From Chiua virens (lineage: Eukaryota; Basidiomycota; Agaricomycetes; Boletales; Boletaceae): 64,000 nt of DNA. Below the pieces are notes generated by a model that did no database searches, had not been told where the DNA came from, and saw only the letters and a program-made list of their open reading frames with translations. How positions within the stretch are numbered: the first letter of the stretch is position 1; every line of letters begins with the position of its first letter. The position numbers were made by a program, and so were the translations under genes. The stretch spans positions 248,001 through 312,000 of the forward strand of contig JAHNUO010000018.1 of assembly GCA_019787685.1 (NCBI GenBank), read 5' to 3'. Shown here piece after piece: positions 9,713 to 19,775 of the stretch.

Positions 9713-12169
9713 GTGACCCCAGCCGAAGTATCTATAGATCGCATCCCATCACCTGTCGAATCCGAGTCCCCATCTGAATCGCTGTCCATCTCCGTATCAC
9801 CCTTCACGTCAAGCATCCCATCCGCATCATCGATCTTTCAGCCTTCGCACGCCCGTTTTCAATTACGCACCCCAGCAGTTTTCCCACAGCCGCCTCCACC
9901 TTCACCTGTACAGCCGCTGCCACCTGCTCTCGTACAACCACCACAGCCGTCCCTCACGCAACCGCCGCCAGCTCCATCCGCGATCATGTCATCTCTTTCC
10001 ACGGGCACCACGAATACCATCAATTTGAAGGGCATTAATGCAATGCCGTCGCCTATGTCTTCGAAAGCGCCGACGTTTAATGGCGAAACATCCGAGCTGC
10101 TTGAGTTCTTCGAACTCTTTGAGGATTATGCGGACGCGAGTACCCTTTCCGATGCGGAAAAATGCAAGTTGGTTATTCGCTACGTCGATAAGATGACCAA
10201 GCGTTTTTGGGTTACGCTTACAGGATACGAGAGTCATGACTACGTTGTATTCAAACAGAGCATTCTTGAGCAGTACCCCGGCGCAGACAAAGGCATCAAA
10301 TACACTCGTCGCGACCTTGAACTAGCCGTCGCCGCCCCTTCCAATGACGATATCTCCACCGAAACCGAGTTACAACAATACTATCGCCGTTTCCGTCCCA
10401 TTGCCGTCTGGCTTGTTGATCAGAAGAAGATCTCTGCCAATGAACGGGATCGCTATTTTTGGACTGGATTGCCGCTTTCTGTCCGCCGCGCTATCGACCG
10501 ACGCCTCGAGTTGAAAGACTCACAGTATTCTCGCGATGAACCAACCCATTACGAGAAGGTGATGGAGGCTGGACGTTTTGTCCTTTCCGATGACGCGTTT
10601 GACGCAGACCTCAATGACCCAATAGCTGCACGTATGAAGTCCCTGCGCGACGGACGAGGCAGCTCAGCTGATAAGAAGGATCAGTCACGAACAAGTCGAA
10701 TTGCACAGATTAAAGACTCTGACGACGAATCAGATGATGAAAATAGTCGCAAGAAAGAAGCCCCTCGTGATATACAGACCAAGCGAGTCATGTTCGATTC
10801 AAGCGCGATCTCCAAGGCGCATATCGACGAAGTTGAAGAGATCGGCCGTAAGTTACATACGCTCAACTTAGCAGACGTCTCCTACTCGGCTCTCTACACT
10901 CGCCTCGCATGCCTCGCTCCAGCCGCGGCACAGGCCTGGGCTTCCCCATCTTCCCGTCAGTCACAGACCCCGCACCAGAGTCGCCCGCAAAGCACCACCG
11001 TCGCCAACTCCTCATGCTATATGTGTGGCGGAGGTCATTTTCTTCGTGATTGCATATGCATACTCGAGTATATCCGAGCAGGCCGCGTCATCCGCAAAAA
11101 CGGTTATCTCAACTTTCCCGATGGAGGACGTATCAAACGTCATGCGACAACCAATTTATTCAAGGACACAATTGACGAGTACTATCAGAACCACGCAATC
11201 CCATCTGCTCGCACTCCATCCGAATTCGTCAGAGAATCCCCGCCGCATCTTCAGCAAGCCACTACGAATATGTTTGTTGCACCAGAACCGTCTGCGGTTC
11301 TCTTCGAATGCAACCGCATCGAAGATGCTATCACAGACACCCGAGCATCCATCGAGGAAGTACCTGATGAGGAGGATGCTGATGTTTTAGCCCTCACGAG
11401 ATCCAAGGCACGCGTGGCTGCTCGCACTGATACAGAGATCCCACCTCCGGAACCCACTCGCTCAGCTAAAACACCAGAGACACCCGAACCGCCCATTTCC
11501 ATACCTGCACAATCTGTACCAGCGTCCAGAGACTCTGCACCACTCAAGCATGTTCCGGCGTATACGTATGAATCGAAAGCTGCATCCCCTGACGCTGCCA
11601 AACGGGTCTACGAATTACTTCTTCATACGACGATTCCGAACCTTTCCGTCGCAGATTTATTAGCCATCAGCCCCGACTTACGAAAGGAAGCAGTCGAATA
11701 TTGCAAAACGCATCGGATTCCCACTCCGTTGACGACCGCAGTCACTACCTTGCCGCCAGTCCAGATTGAGCATGCCACACCCCTTCGCGAAATCAAAGTT
11801 GTCTTAAATGGGAAAATTGACGAGCTTGCGCTACTTGATGAAGGATCCGAAATCGTAGTCATCCGCCAGGACGTTTGGGAGCATCTCGGAACACCAATCT
11901 CGAATCACACAGGAATGACAATGCAAACGGCGAACGGCGACTCGCAACCAATGATGGGATGTATCGAGATGCTGGAAATTACAGTTGACGGTCTCAAGAC
12001 TTGGGCTCACGCGTATGTCGTCCCAAATGCCCCATATCGTCTCCTTCTCGGCCGCCCATGGCAGCGCCTCGTCCGCCTCCAGAAACACGAAACCGCATGC
12101 GACGTTAGCATTACCATTGCAGATCCGCTCGACCCATCCAACGTCCGGATGATCCCTACGCATGCATGA
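9713..12169 (+). CDS. gag: Gag and aspartic protease polyprotein
   Basis: This encodes the capsid/nucleocapsid protein with a C-terminal protease. Residues 1-90 are rich in proline and serine. A capsid-like region (FNGETSELLEFFELFEDYA) follows. A CX2CX3HX4C zinc knuckle, CYMCGGGHFLRDC, lies near residue 433. A retropepsin motif with DEG in place of DTG (ALLDEGSEIVVIR) lies near residue 708; this variant is usual in basidiomycete gypsy elements. The frame is already open from about 9521 but has no ATG until 9986 (MSSLSTGTT). Translation therefore probably starts at 9986, or at a non-ATG codon upstream. It ends at a single TGA (12167-12169) beyond which the same frame continues into pol. Confidence 0.9.
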   Translation: MTPAEVSIDRIPSPVESESPSESLSISVSPFTSSIPSASSIFQPSHARFQLRTPAVFPQPPPPSPVQPLPPALVQPPQPSLTQPPPAPSAIMSSLSTGTTNTINLKGINAMPSPMSSKAPTFNGETSELLEFFELFEDYADASTLSDAEKCKLVIRYVDKMTKRFWVTLTGYESHDYVVFKQSILEQYPGADKGIKYTRRDLELAVAAPSNDDISTETELQQYYRRFRPIAVWLVDQKKISANERDRYFWTGLPLSVRRAIDRRLELKDSQYSRDEPTHYEKVMEAGRFVLSDDAFDADLNDPIAARMKSLRDGRGSSADKKDQSRTSRIAQIKDSDDESDDENSRKKEAPRDIQTKRVMFDSSAISKAHIDEVEEIGRKLHTLNLADVSYSALYTRLACLAPAAAQAWASPSSRQSQTPHQSRPQSTTVANSSCYMCGGGHFLRDCICILEYIRAGRVIRKNGYLNFPDGGRIKRHATTNLFKDTIDEYYQNHAIPSARTPSEFVRESPPHLQQATTNMFVAPEPSAVLFECNRIEDAITDTRASIEEVPDEEDADVLALTRSKARVAARTDTEIPPPEPTRSAKTPETPEPPISIPAQSVPASRDSAPLKHVPAYTYESKAASPDAAKRVYELLLHTTIPNLSVADLLAISPDLRKEAVEYCKTHRIPTPLTTAVTTLPPVQIEHATPLREIKVVLNGKIDELALLDEGSEIVVIRQDVWEHLGTPISNHTGMTMQTANGDSQPMMGCIEMLEITVDGLKTWAHAYVVPNAPYRLLLGRPWQRLVRLQKHETACDVSITIADPLDPSNVRMIPTHA

Positions 12170-12250
12170 CCATTCCCTCACAAGCCGCACAGTGCACATG
12201 CATTAGCACTAACCCAGACCGAATGGCAGGGAGCGATCTCGTCGCTTTCC
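12167..12250 (+). promoter_or_regulatory. Single in-frame TGA between gag and pol (readthrough candidate)
   Basis: After GCA TGA CCA the reading frame stays open for 27 codons with no stop and joins the pol ATG at 12251 in the same frame. Gag-PR and Pol are thus separated only by one stop codon. This suggests suppression (stop-codon readthrough), not the more usual frameshift or fused frame. Reinitiation at the ATG of pol is the alternative. Confidence 0.6.
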
Positions 12251-15200
12251 ATGTCCTCGCTTGCAGAATACCAGCTTCAACAGACCTTCGACATAGATCC
12301 AATCCGCCATGTGCTCGCATACAAGAAAGTTGCAAACCGAGTCAAGCCAGTTGCTACCACCATGCCCCACCATGCTCGTATTGTCCGTTGTTTTCCAGAA
12401 GACCCACTCGACTCACTTCCACATCTATCCCCTAATCCACCACCATTCTCACCCGGAAAGCGCATCACACACGAACGGATGACTGATCTCGGAATCTTCT
12501 CCAACAAATTCTTACTACCGGAGGAACAGAAACTTGCCGCGCACGTTTTACAAAACAATGAATTGGGTCTCGCATGGGATGAAACCGAGAAAGGACGCTT
12601 CCGTGACGACTATTTTCCACCCGTAGTCATCCCAATCATCGAGCACACGCCATGGGTCCAACGTCAGCCACCAATCCCACCCGGAATCCGTGACGAAGTC
12701 ATCCAGCTCATTAAATCAAAGATCGCATCCGGAGTCTATGAGCCTTCAAACAGCTCGTACCAGTCGAAATGGTTTTGTGTCGCGAAGAAGAATGGATCTG
12801 TCCGCATTGTTCACAACCTACAGCCGCTCAATGCTGTCACTGTTAAAGACGCCGCCACTCTCCCATACGTCGAGATGTTTGCCGAGCAATCCGCAGGCCG
12901 CGCAATCTACACCATGATGGATTTATTCGTCGGATTCGACCACCGTGCTCTTGCTGAAGATTCCCGTGACCTCACGACATTCCAGACACCTCTCGGGACC
13001 TTCCGTCTCACATCGCTTCCTATGGGATGGACGGATTCACCTGCCGTTTTCCAGAACGATGTCGCATTCATTCTCCAAGCCGAAATCGACATTGCCCCAA
13101 ATTTCCAAGATGATATCAATGTTCTCGGCCCGCGTACACGCTATGAACTTCCCGACGGTACCTACGAAACCATAGCTGACAACCCAGGTATCCGCCGCTT
13201 CGTATGGGAGCATTGTGTTGATGTCAACCGTGTTTTACATCGTTTGAAGCACGCTGGAGCTACTGTATCCGCGAAGAAGCTTTTTCTTTGCCAACCTGAA
13301 GTCATTGTCGTTGGACAGTCCTGCAATTACAATGGGCGTGTCCCAGACCAGTCGAAAGTCGCGAAAATCACAAAATGGCCCAGCCCATGCCAGTCTCGCA
13401 CAGAAGTCCGCGGATTCTTAGGGACAACAGGAACTGTCCGGAATTGGATCAAGGATTATGCGAAGATTGCTCGACCACTCGTCGACCTAACCCGCGATGC
13501 CATTCCCTTCACTTGGACTGATGAGCACCGGAATGCAATGAACCACCTCAAAGCTGCTGTAGTTAGCTCGCCCGCAATCCGCCCGATCGATTACACCTCC
13601 GCATGCCCTGTCATCCTTGCCGTCGACTCATCCTGCATCGCAGTCGGATATATTCTCTACCAAGAAGATGAAAACCAAGCACGTCGCCCCTCACGTTTCG
13701 GATCCATCACATGGAACGATCGCGAATCTCGCTACTCGCAGGCCAAAATTGAACTATACGGTCTATTTCGCGCACTCCGATCTGTTAAAGTCTGGATCAT
13801 CGGCATCAAGAAACTCATTGTCGAAGTCGACGCGAAGTATATTAAAGGCATGCTGAACAATCCAGACATCCAGCCGAACGCCGCAATGAACCGCTGGATC
13901 GCGGGTATTCTCATGTTCGATTTCGAGCTCAAACATGTTCCCGCATCACGCCACCAAGGCCCAGATGGCCTTTCACGCCGAAGAAAAGGAGAAGATGAGG
14001 AGAACAACGAGGAAGAAGAAGAAGCAGAGGTTGAGGAATGGCTTGATGAAGCATTAGGATTAGGAATCTGGATTTCAAAGGTGATCGAGGACGAAATTTT
14101 TCAGAATCCCCAGGGAGGAGGAGGACCACTAGTCCTCTCAGCGACGAACAGATCAGACGATGAAGACATTACCCTACCGACGAGCGAAGGAATGAAGCAG
14201 CGTGATCGCGAACTCAAGGACATTTTTCAGTTTCTCTCCACTCTCTCGATCCCATCCAACATCGCAGACAATCAACGCAGCCGTTTTATCAAACGCGCAA
14301 CCGAGTTCTTCATATCCGCAGATCATCTCTGGCGCAAAGAATCCACCGGACGACATCAGAAAGTCTTATTCGGATTGGATCGCATTCGCTTTCTCAAGGA
14401 AACACATGACAAGCTCGGCCACAAGGGAATTTATGCTACCCGCCGCACCATCGCTGACCGCTTCTGGTGGCCATCACTTACAGCAGACGTTGCCTGGTAC
14501 ATCAAGACGTGTCATCAGTGCCAGATCCGCTCAGTCGAGAAGGTCGTCATTCCGCCTGTCGTCGCTACACCAGCACCACTCTTCCACAAAGCATACGTCG
14601 ATTCCATGCACATGCCGACCGCACAGGGATACTCGTACATCGTCCAAGCTCGCTGCTCACTCACCGGATGGCCGGAATGGTGGAAACTCAAGAATGAGAC
14701 CGCACGCACTGTCGGATCCTTTATATTTGAAGAAATTTTATGCAGATGGGGAGGTCTTGAGGAGATCGTCACAGATAACGGAACCCCGTTTGTCGCCGCA
14801 CTCAACTGGCTCGCCGAGAAGTATCATATCCGCCACATTCGCATTTCCGCGTACAACTCAAAAGCAAACGGCATTGTTGAACGCTCGCACCGTACCATCC
14901 GTGACTCGCTCGTCAAAGCATGTAATGGGGATATCACGCAATGGCCATCGCTCGCCCTGCACGTCTTTTGGGCCGATCGCGTCACAACCCGCAAAGCAAC
15001 CGGACACACACCGTACTACATGGCTCACGGCACCGAGCCGCTCCTTCCGTTTGACATCACCGAGGCCACGTTCCTCATTCCCCACATAACCAAGCGCGTC
15101 ACGACCAACGAGCTCATTGCCGTCCGCACTTGCCAGCTTGCGAAACGAGACGAAGACTTATCCACGATCCACGACCAGATCTTGCGCAGCCGCTTCTCAT

Positions 15201-15529
15201 CCGTCGCTGACTTCGAACGTCGCCTGGCACATGCGATTCACGATCACGATTTCCGCCCCGGATCGCTCGTCCTCGTCTTGAACAAAAAGATCGAACCCGC
15301 ATCCAACGCGAAGTGTCGCCCACGCTATTTCGGTCCCATGGTCGTCATCTCTCGTTCCCACAATATCGGCTCCTACCGTCTCGCCGAAGTCGACGGAACC
15401 GTTTCGAAGCTTCGTTTTGCTGCATTCCGCCTCATTCCGTACTATCCCCGCTCACCCACTCATGTCGATGTCACTCGCTTTGTCGATCCATCAGATCTCG
15501 CTGGTCTCGCTGCCGAAGAAGAACCTTAG
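12251..15529 (+). CDS. pol: Pol: reverse transcriptase, RNase H, integrase
   Basis: The 1,092-residue product would copy the element RNA and insert the cDNA. The reverse transcriptase spans about residues 150-400, with catalytic aspartates in TMMDLFVGFDH (D224) and FQDDINVLG (D287, D288). RNase H starts at ILAVDSSCIAVGY (D459). The integrase zinc finger has H719, H724, C754 and C757. The integrase triad is D784 (YVDSMHMP), D842 (IVTDNGTPF) and E877 (NGIVERSHR). An acidic linker (EEEEEAEVEE, about 587-596) precedes the finger. I see no chromodomain at the C-terminus. All catalytic residues are present and the frame is unbroken, so this copy could be autonomous. Confidence 0.95.
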   Translation: MSSLAEYQLQQTFDIDPIRHVLAYKKVANRVKPVATTMPHHARIVRCFPEDPLDSLPHLSPNPPPFSPGKRITHERMTDLGIFSNKFLLPEEQKLAAHVLQNNELGLAWDETEKGRFRDDYFPPVVIPIIEHTPWVQRQPPIPPGIRDEVIQLIKSKIASGVYEPSNSSYQSKWFCVAKKNGSVRIVHNLQPLNAVTVKDAATLPYVEMFAEQSAGRAIYTMMDLFVGFDHRALAEDSRDLTTFQTPLGTFRLTSLPMGWTDSPAVFQNDVAFILQAEIDIAPNFQDDINVLGPRTRYELPDGTYETIADNPGIRRFVWEHCVDVNRVLHRLKHAGATVSAKKLFLCQPEVIVVGQSCNYNGRVPDQSKVAKITKWPSPCQSRTEVRGFLGTTGTVRNWIKDYAKIARPLVDLTRDAIPFTWTDEHRNAMNHLKAAVVSSPAIRPIDYTSACPVILAVDSSCIAVGYILYQEDENQARRPSRFGSITWNDRESRYSQAKIELYGLFRALRSVKVWIIGIKKLIVEVDAKYIKGMLNNPDIQPNAAMNRWIAGILMFDFELKHVPASRHQGPDGLSRRRKGEDEENNEEEEEAEVEEWLDEALGLGIWISKVIEDEIFQNPQGGGGPLVLSATNRSDDEDITLPTSEGMKQRDRELKDIFQFLSTLSIPSNIADNQRSRFIKRATEFFISADHLWRKESTGRHQKVLFGLDRIRFLKETHDKLGHKGIYATRRTIADRFWWPSLTADVAWYIKTCHQCQIRSVEKVVIPPVVATPAPLFHKAYVDSMHMPTAQGYSYIVQARCSLTGWPEWWKLKNETARTVGSFIFEEILCRWGGLEEIVTDNGTPFVAALNWLAEKYHIRHIRISAYNSKANGIVERSHRTIRDSLVKACNGDITQWPSLALHVFWADRVTTRKATGHTPYYMAHGTEPLLPFDITEATFLIPHITKRVTTNELIAVRTCQLAKRDEDLSTIHDQILRSRFSSVADFERRLAHAIHDHDFRPGSLVLVLNKKIEPASNAKCRPRYFGPMVVISRSHNIGSYRLAEVDGTVSKLRFAAFRLIPYYPRSPTHVDVTRFVDPSDLAGLAAEEEP

Positions 15530-15565
15530 GTGTTTGCAGAGCGACTGGGACAGTCACTATTCGAA

Positions 15566-15577
15566 GTGAAAGGGAGG
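15566..15577 (+). promoter_or_regulatory. Polypurine tract
   Basis: GTGAAAGGGAGG lies immediately before the 3' LTR, where plus-strand DNA synthesis is primed in LTR retrotransposons. Confidence 0.6.
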
Positions 15578-15992
15578 TGTAAGGATTGCTACGCATCCGG
15601 CTACAGATCTGGTCCGAGCGACCACTGCCTTTTCATTTTATTTGTCAGCGTTATTCAGCACTATTCAGTCGTTTCTAAGCTCTCTGTTTACCATACACTT
15701 CATAGCCTTTTCACTTTCGTATATAAGCCTCCTTGTACGTTCGTCTCAAACATCAATAATAATCAGTCTAAGAGTCCAATCCCGATCGTTTCAGCTCAAT
15801 CCGAAGTATTCCGACGTTCCGCACGCCTTCCGAGTCTCCCGATTCCGCACGTTCTCCGACTCTCTCTACGCACGGACGCATTCACTCTTTCTCGCACACT
15901 CAACAAACCATCTACCGGCTCAGTCACCTTCCCCTTTCGCACTCGCACTCGCCTTCCACGTTTCGCCAACACAAGCGGAGCGTGCCGCTACA
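15578..15992 (+). repeat. 3' LTR
   Basis: This is a 415 bp copy of the 5' LTR with the same ends (TGTAAGG...CTACA). It is followed directly by the target duplication AATG and then by coding sequence of the transposon accessory gene. Confidence 0.95.
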
Positions 15993-17515
15993 AATGCTTC
16001 ATCGGCCGGGTAGCTTTCTGACTTGATCCGCTTGCCACCTGACCCTGAGGGATGAGACTCAGACACAAGCTCTGAGAGCGACACACGACATGGTCGCTTC
16101 GATCTGGTAGTACCTTGATTACAATTTGAGCGATTTGAGGTCCACTCGGGGTAGTACTAAGCTTACCTGTGTCCACCGCCAACTCATGTGCAATAAGATT
16201 TGTGAAAAAAAATTCATCGTCGCTTCCAGGATCGGGGAGGACAACAGGAGTGTGTGCTGTGGCCCGGGGTACGGTTGACTTGGTGGACTGGCTTGGAGCC
16301 ACTTCATCGTTGGTGGCACCGGCAAGCACACCGAAAGCTTGAGGGGTAGTCTCGATAACCTGAATGTCAGACTCATCAGATTCAGAGTCTGTTGTAGATA
16401 ATTCCAACACTGTTGTGACCGATCGAGCCGGAGCTTTGCCCTTACTACCAGGTGGTCGTGCAGGGTGGGTGACCTTGTTCGAGACGTCTGCTTCGTTGAG
16501 GTCAATATCGGCTTCATCCTCCGAGGCAGCATCGTGGTCAGCACTACCGCTCAACGCTCTGGCAATGGCACGATCCCAATTGCTGTATATATGTTTTGGG
16601 ATCACGATGTGAGGAGCTAAAACGAGCAACAATAGGTTAGTTAAGCACGAAGGACCACAAATTCAGGGTGGCAGTACAGACCTATGATGACAGAAAAGGA
16701 GGTGAACTTCCGTCCTGTAGTCCCTTTCACTTCATCGAGCTCCTTGCCGGTGATTGTCGTACGCCTGAGACGAAAGTATCTCTTCCGTTCTGAGCTCAAA
16801 AGAACCCAGTGGAAGGAACCCTCATCTGGTCTACCAAGATGGGCATCTAGCCATTGGAACGGCTTCGGGAGTAGGCGACGAAGCCATAAATCAATGTCTG
16901 TCGTGGTCCATGAGATACGAAACTCAATTGGTTGCTCATCATGCTCGCTGACGAGCATGCCATAGTCACGAAGCTCTTCAAGCTCGGCCTTCCCTAGTTT
17001 CCTGGAGTCTGTGAGTTCTCCATCCTAGACATGTAGTCGTTTAGACTTAAATACACATGCAAAGAACGTACTAACACTTACTGCACCAAGACCATACGGC
17101 GTCATGAATAGGATCCCAATTTTGACAGCACGTTCGATGCGTGAACTACTGGCAGTAGAGCGAGTGGTGGTGTTCACAGGTGGGAATCCACGGGTTGAAG
17201 CCTTGAATTTTGCTGCACGAGGAGGCATCTTGCGGAGGCCAGCGATGGCTTCGTGGCGAACGAGTTCGAGTTGGGGGGTGGTGGTCCTGGGTTGAGAGCG
17301 GGAACGAGTGTACTTATCGAGTATATCCTGAACGAGAGTTTTCTCTGAGGGAGGTGGGCACGAGGCAGCATGCCGCTGGGCAGGTCTGGGATCAGTGGCA
17401 TGGTGGGGATTACCGGAGGGAATGGGGTGGTGGCGTTGCTTTTGCCGGCATGTCGTGCACCGGTTTCCCTTCCGACCACCCCCTGCAACGAATTGAGTGC
17501 ATGCTACAGACATGG
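15993..17515 (-). CDS. Transposon accessory protein, interrupted by LTR element
   Basis: I do not recognise the family. The first exon (ATG 17515) has a cysteine cluster (CTQFVAGGGRKGNRCTTC), a long serine/proline/basic region and ends IGILFMTPYGLGA before a GTAAGT donor. The second exon (about 17028-16681) is compact and looks globular (FRISWTTTDIDLWLRRLLP, GSFHWVLLSSERKRYFRLRR). The third (from about 16616) is acidic and low-complexity (EDEADIDLNEADVS, TTDSESDESD). A last intron follows HELAVDTG. The final exon (GGKRIKSESYPADEAF) runs into the retrotransposon at 15993 and resumes at 9066-8942. It lies just downstream of the transposase gene on the same strand, which suggests a DNA-binding or regulatory partner of transposition. 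That role is inference. Confidence 0.65.
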
Positions 17516-17600
17516 TAGTCACCACCAAGTCAAAGGACAGGATGTAGGAAGAGGAAAGGGAGCCACGACGAATGTGAAAAATTGCGACTGGAATTTTATA

Positions 17601-19486
17601 CTACAACTCGCCATCTTCAATCAGACAGATGCGCGACATGATATCTAACCCATTTGCCCACAAGACTGCACGTGGCCACCATATGACAAGCGGCATACCC
17701 ACCTCATATTCCCTTTTACTGCGACCGACGGAAATTACTTCGCGTTCAGGGTACAGGCCATCCACCCATTCTTCCTCGGCTACTCCATAACCGGTCGGGA
17801 TGTTGCCTCCGTCGTGTGCTTGTTGAAAGGCGAGACTGAAAGCCTGATATGCCTCGATCGACTGGAAGGGATTGGCTGTCGAAGGGACATTGGTGGCAGC
17901 GTTTCGAATGTGCCTAGTAGCTCTAAATTAGTAACTTGAAACTAACGAATGAAAATTGTACCTTTGTTGGTCAGCCCTAATCTCCGCATCGATGACCTCG
18001 GAGTCATGCTGATGGTGATTATGACATTCAGCATACTCGCCATGCAGGATTTGAGACAGGAATCGCATATCCTTTTGGAAAAATTAACCTAAAGTCAGAG
18101 TTTGAATGCGCATGTGAAGGTGTTACATACCAGTGGCGAGCGATTATGTCCTCGCTTTGAGACAGAGTGGTGATTCCAGTCATTCTGAAACTGCGCGCAA
18201 TCAGCATTGAGTTCGTCAAGAAATAGAAAGTGTAATAGCCAGAGATGATGAGGATTAGCGGGATCCAGCATATGAAGGTACTCCAAACGAGTGAAGAATG
18301 CTCGCCAACAACGCACGAATTGTGCGCCAAGATCAACCCACAGACATTCGATTCGTGAATTCCGTGTGGATCGGCCCCACAAGAATGATGACCGGTTGCA
18401 ACCGCGATGTTCGATCATCCATGTTGCGACTTCAATGTTCTCGCCGCCACGATCGCCACGCACCCGCCAAGGTGTTCCGTATGCTTGAACCGCACACAGA
18501 AAAAGGCGAAGTACTGTTGATGCGCGATTGTCAGTGCTCGCTCGTAAGCCGACAATCTAGTAAAATGATGTAAATAGTTGTTACTTAAGACGGCGCAAAA
18601 GTTTTTACCGTTCGACAATGACCATCTATCATGCCGTGAATGACAATGCCCCACCGTATGAGTTTGTGATGGCCGTCGATATGCCATACATAGTTTGAGC
18701 GTGGTGCTTCGTATACGCGACGCTGGATTGCTGTTTGATGGCGAATGATACGGCCGAGTGGGTCAATCCATTGCAGCGACATCCGAACGCGCTCTCGTTG
18801 AATGTTTAGCCCATGGGACTTCAGAGATGCGAGCACAAACCGAAGACCCGCATTTGGGCGTTCAAGTTTGTAATTGCGTACGAGAACATCTATTTCTGCG
18901 TCAGTTATGTCCGAAAACGTCTTGACAAGGCCGTTGATTCGAAGGTAACGACGTAAAGTATTGCGATGGATGCCGAGTGTTTGCGCAATCGTTTGCAGTG
19001 ACAAGCGACGGGTAGGTGCGATGGCATTTTCAAGCCACTCTTGATCGCATTCAAATGGGGGACGGCCAGGGCTGCGGTCATCTCCGGGAACATGATGTTG
19101 TACGGGCATAATGTGAACAATTTCTGCCGTAGTGTCACTATTTCCAAGTCACTTTGAGTGAATGCTTACACTGAAGTTACTCACCGCTCGGCTGCAGCAA
19201 GTGCGGCATCTGAAAGTGCACAGAAAAGCTGTCCTAGCTTATGTGCACTTTCCCCAGCCCAGTCTGTATCTCCAACTTCTGTTTGCAACACGCCAAACAG
19301 TGGAATCATCTGAAAATGTATGTGATCAGCATGGATACGAAGGCGAAGCGGGTCACCACCATCTTCCTGACGTAAAACTTCCAGAGCATGCTGACAAGAT
19401 TGTTGAATAATCCCATGAGCTTGAAGGATGTCGGCTCGCCAGGAGTCCCTGACCGGGAGGTCAGGGAAATCTTGAGGATACTGCAT
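17601..19486 (-). CDS. DDE transposase with retroviral-type integrase core
   Basis: This is the probable enzyme that moves the surrounding element. Exon 1 (from 19486, MQYPQDFPDLPV) ends ALAAAER at a GTGAGT donor. Exon 2 gives a basic start (GDDRSPGRPPFECDQEWLEN) and a helix-turn-helix-like stretch (LSLQTIAQTLGIHRNTLRRYL). The core follows, with D in YVWHIDGHHKLIRWG (about 18680), D in RVRGDRGGENIEVA (about 18460) and E in RNSRIECLWVDLG (about 18350). About 34 residues separate the last two. Later exons include DMRFLSQILHGEYAECHN and end ICLIEDGEL before TAG (17601-17603). The family is widespread in basidiomycetes and is annotated as integrase core domain proteins. All three acidic residues and the splice sites look intact, so it may be active. 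Confidence 0.85.
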
Positions 19487-19775
19487 GGACCGGTTGACGT
19501 GAAAAAGCTTGAAGCAGTGTGAGAATCCGTGAGATTGTTGATCACGTGCTCATGAATCTGAATCTTTCACCGTCACAGTGCCTTCGATCTTCATTAATCA
19601 CTGCCCAAGTCAATCCCAATGCGTGAATCGGTGCCCTATTTATCCTCAGTCTGGATGCCATTTATCAACTCAGTACTCCACCCAGGTCCTAAGAACCTAT
19701 TCCTTGAGTTCTAATTTTTCTTTTACCTGTACGCCTAACTTCCGTGACTGAATTCATCAAACCACTCAGGCTGTC

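Larger units (their letters stand above)
9067..15992 (+). mobile_element. Full-length Ty3/gypsy LTR retrotransposon
   Basis: The element is 6,926 bp with two 415 bp LTRs that appear identical by eye, each starting TGTAAGG and ending CTACA. It is flanked by a 4 bp duplication AATG (9063-9066 and 15993-15996). It holds gag-protease and polymerase frames with all expected motifs, and the domain order RT-RNase H-integrase puts it in Ty3/gypsy. Identical LTRs and open frames point to a very recent insertion. A purine run GTGAAAGGGAGG just before the right LTR fits a polypurine tract. A related solo LTR at 47369 shows the family has moved here before. Confidence 0.95.

Noticed and set aside
14202..15089. 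295-codon plus-strand frame overlapping pol
   Set aside because: It is an alternative frame of the integrase region, with serine/threonine-rich composition and no conserved features.
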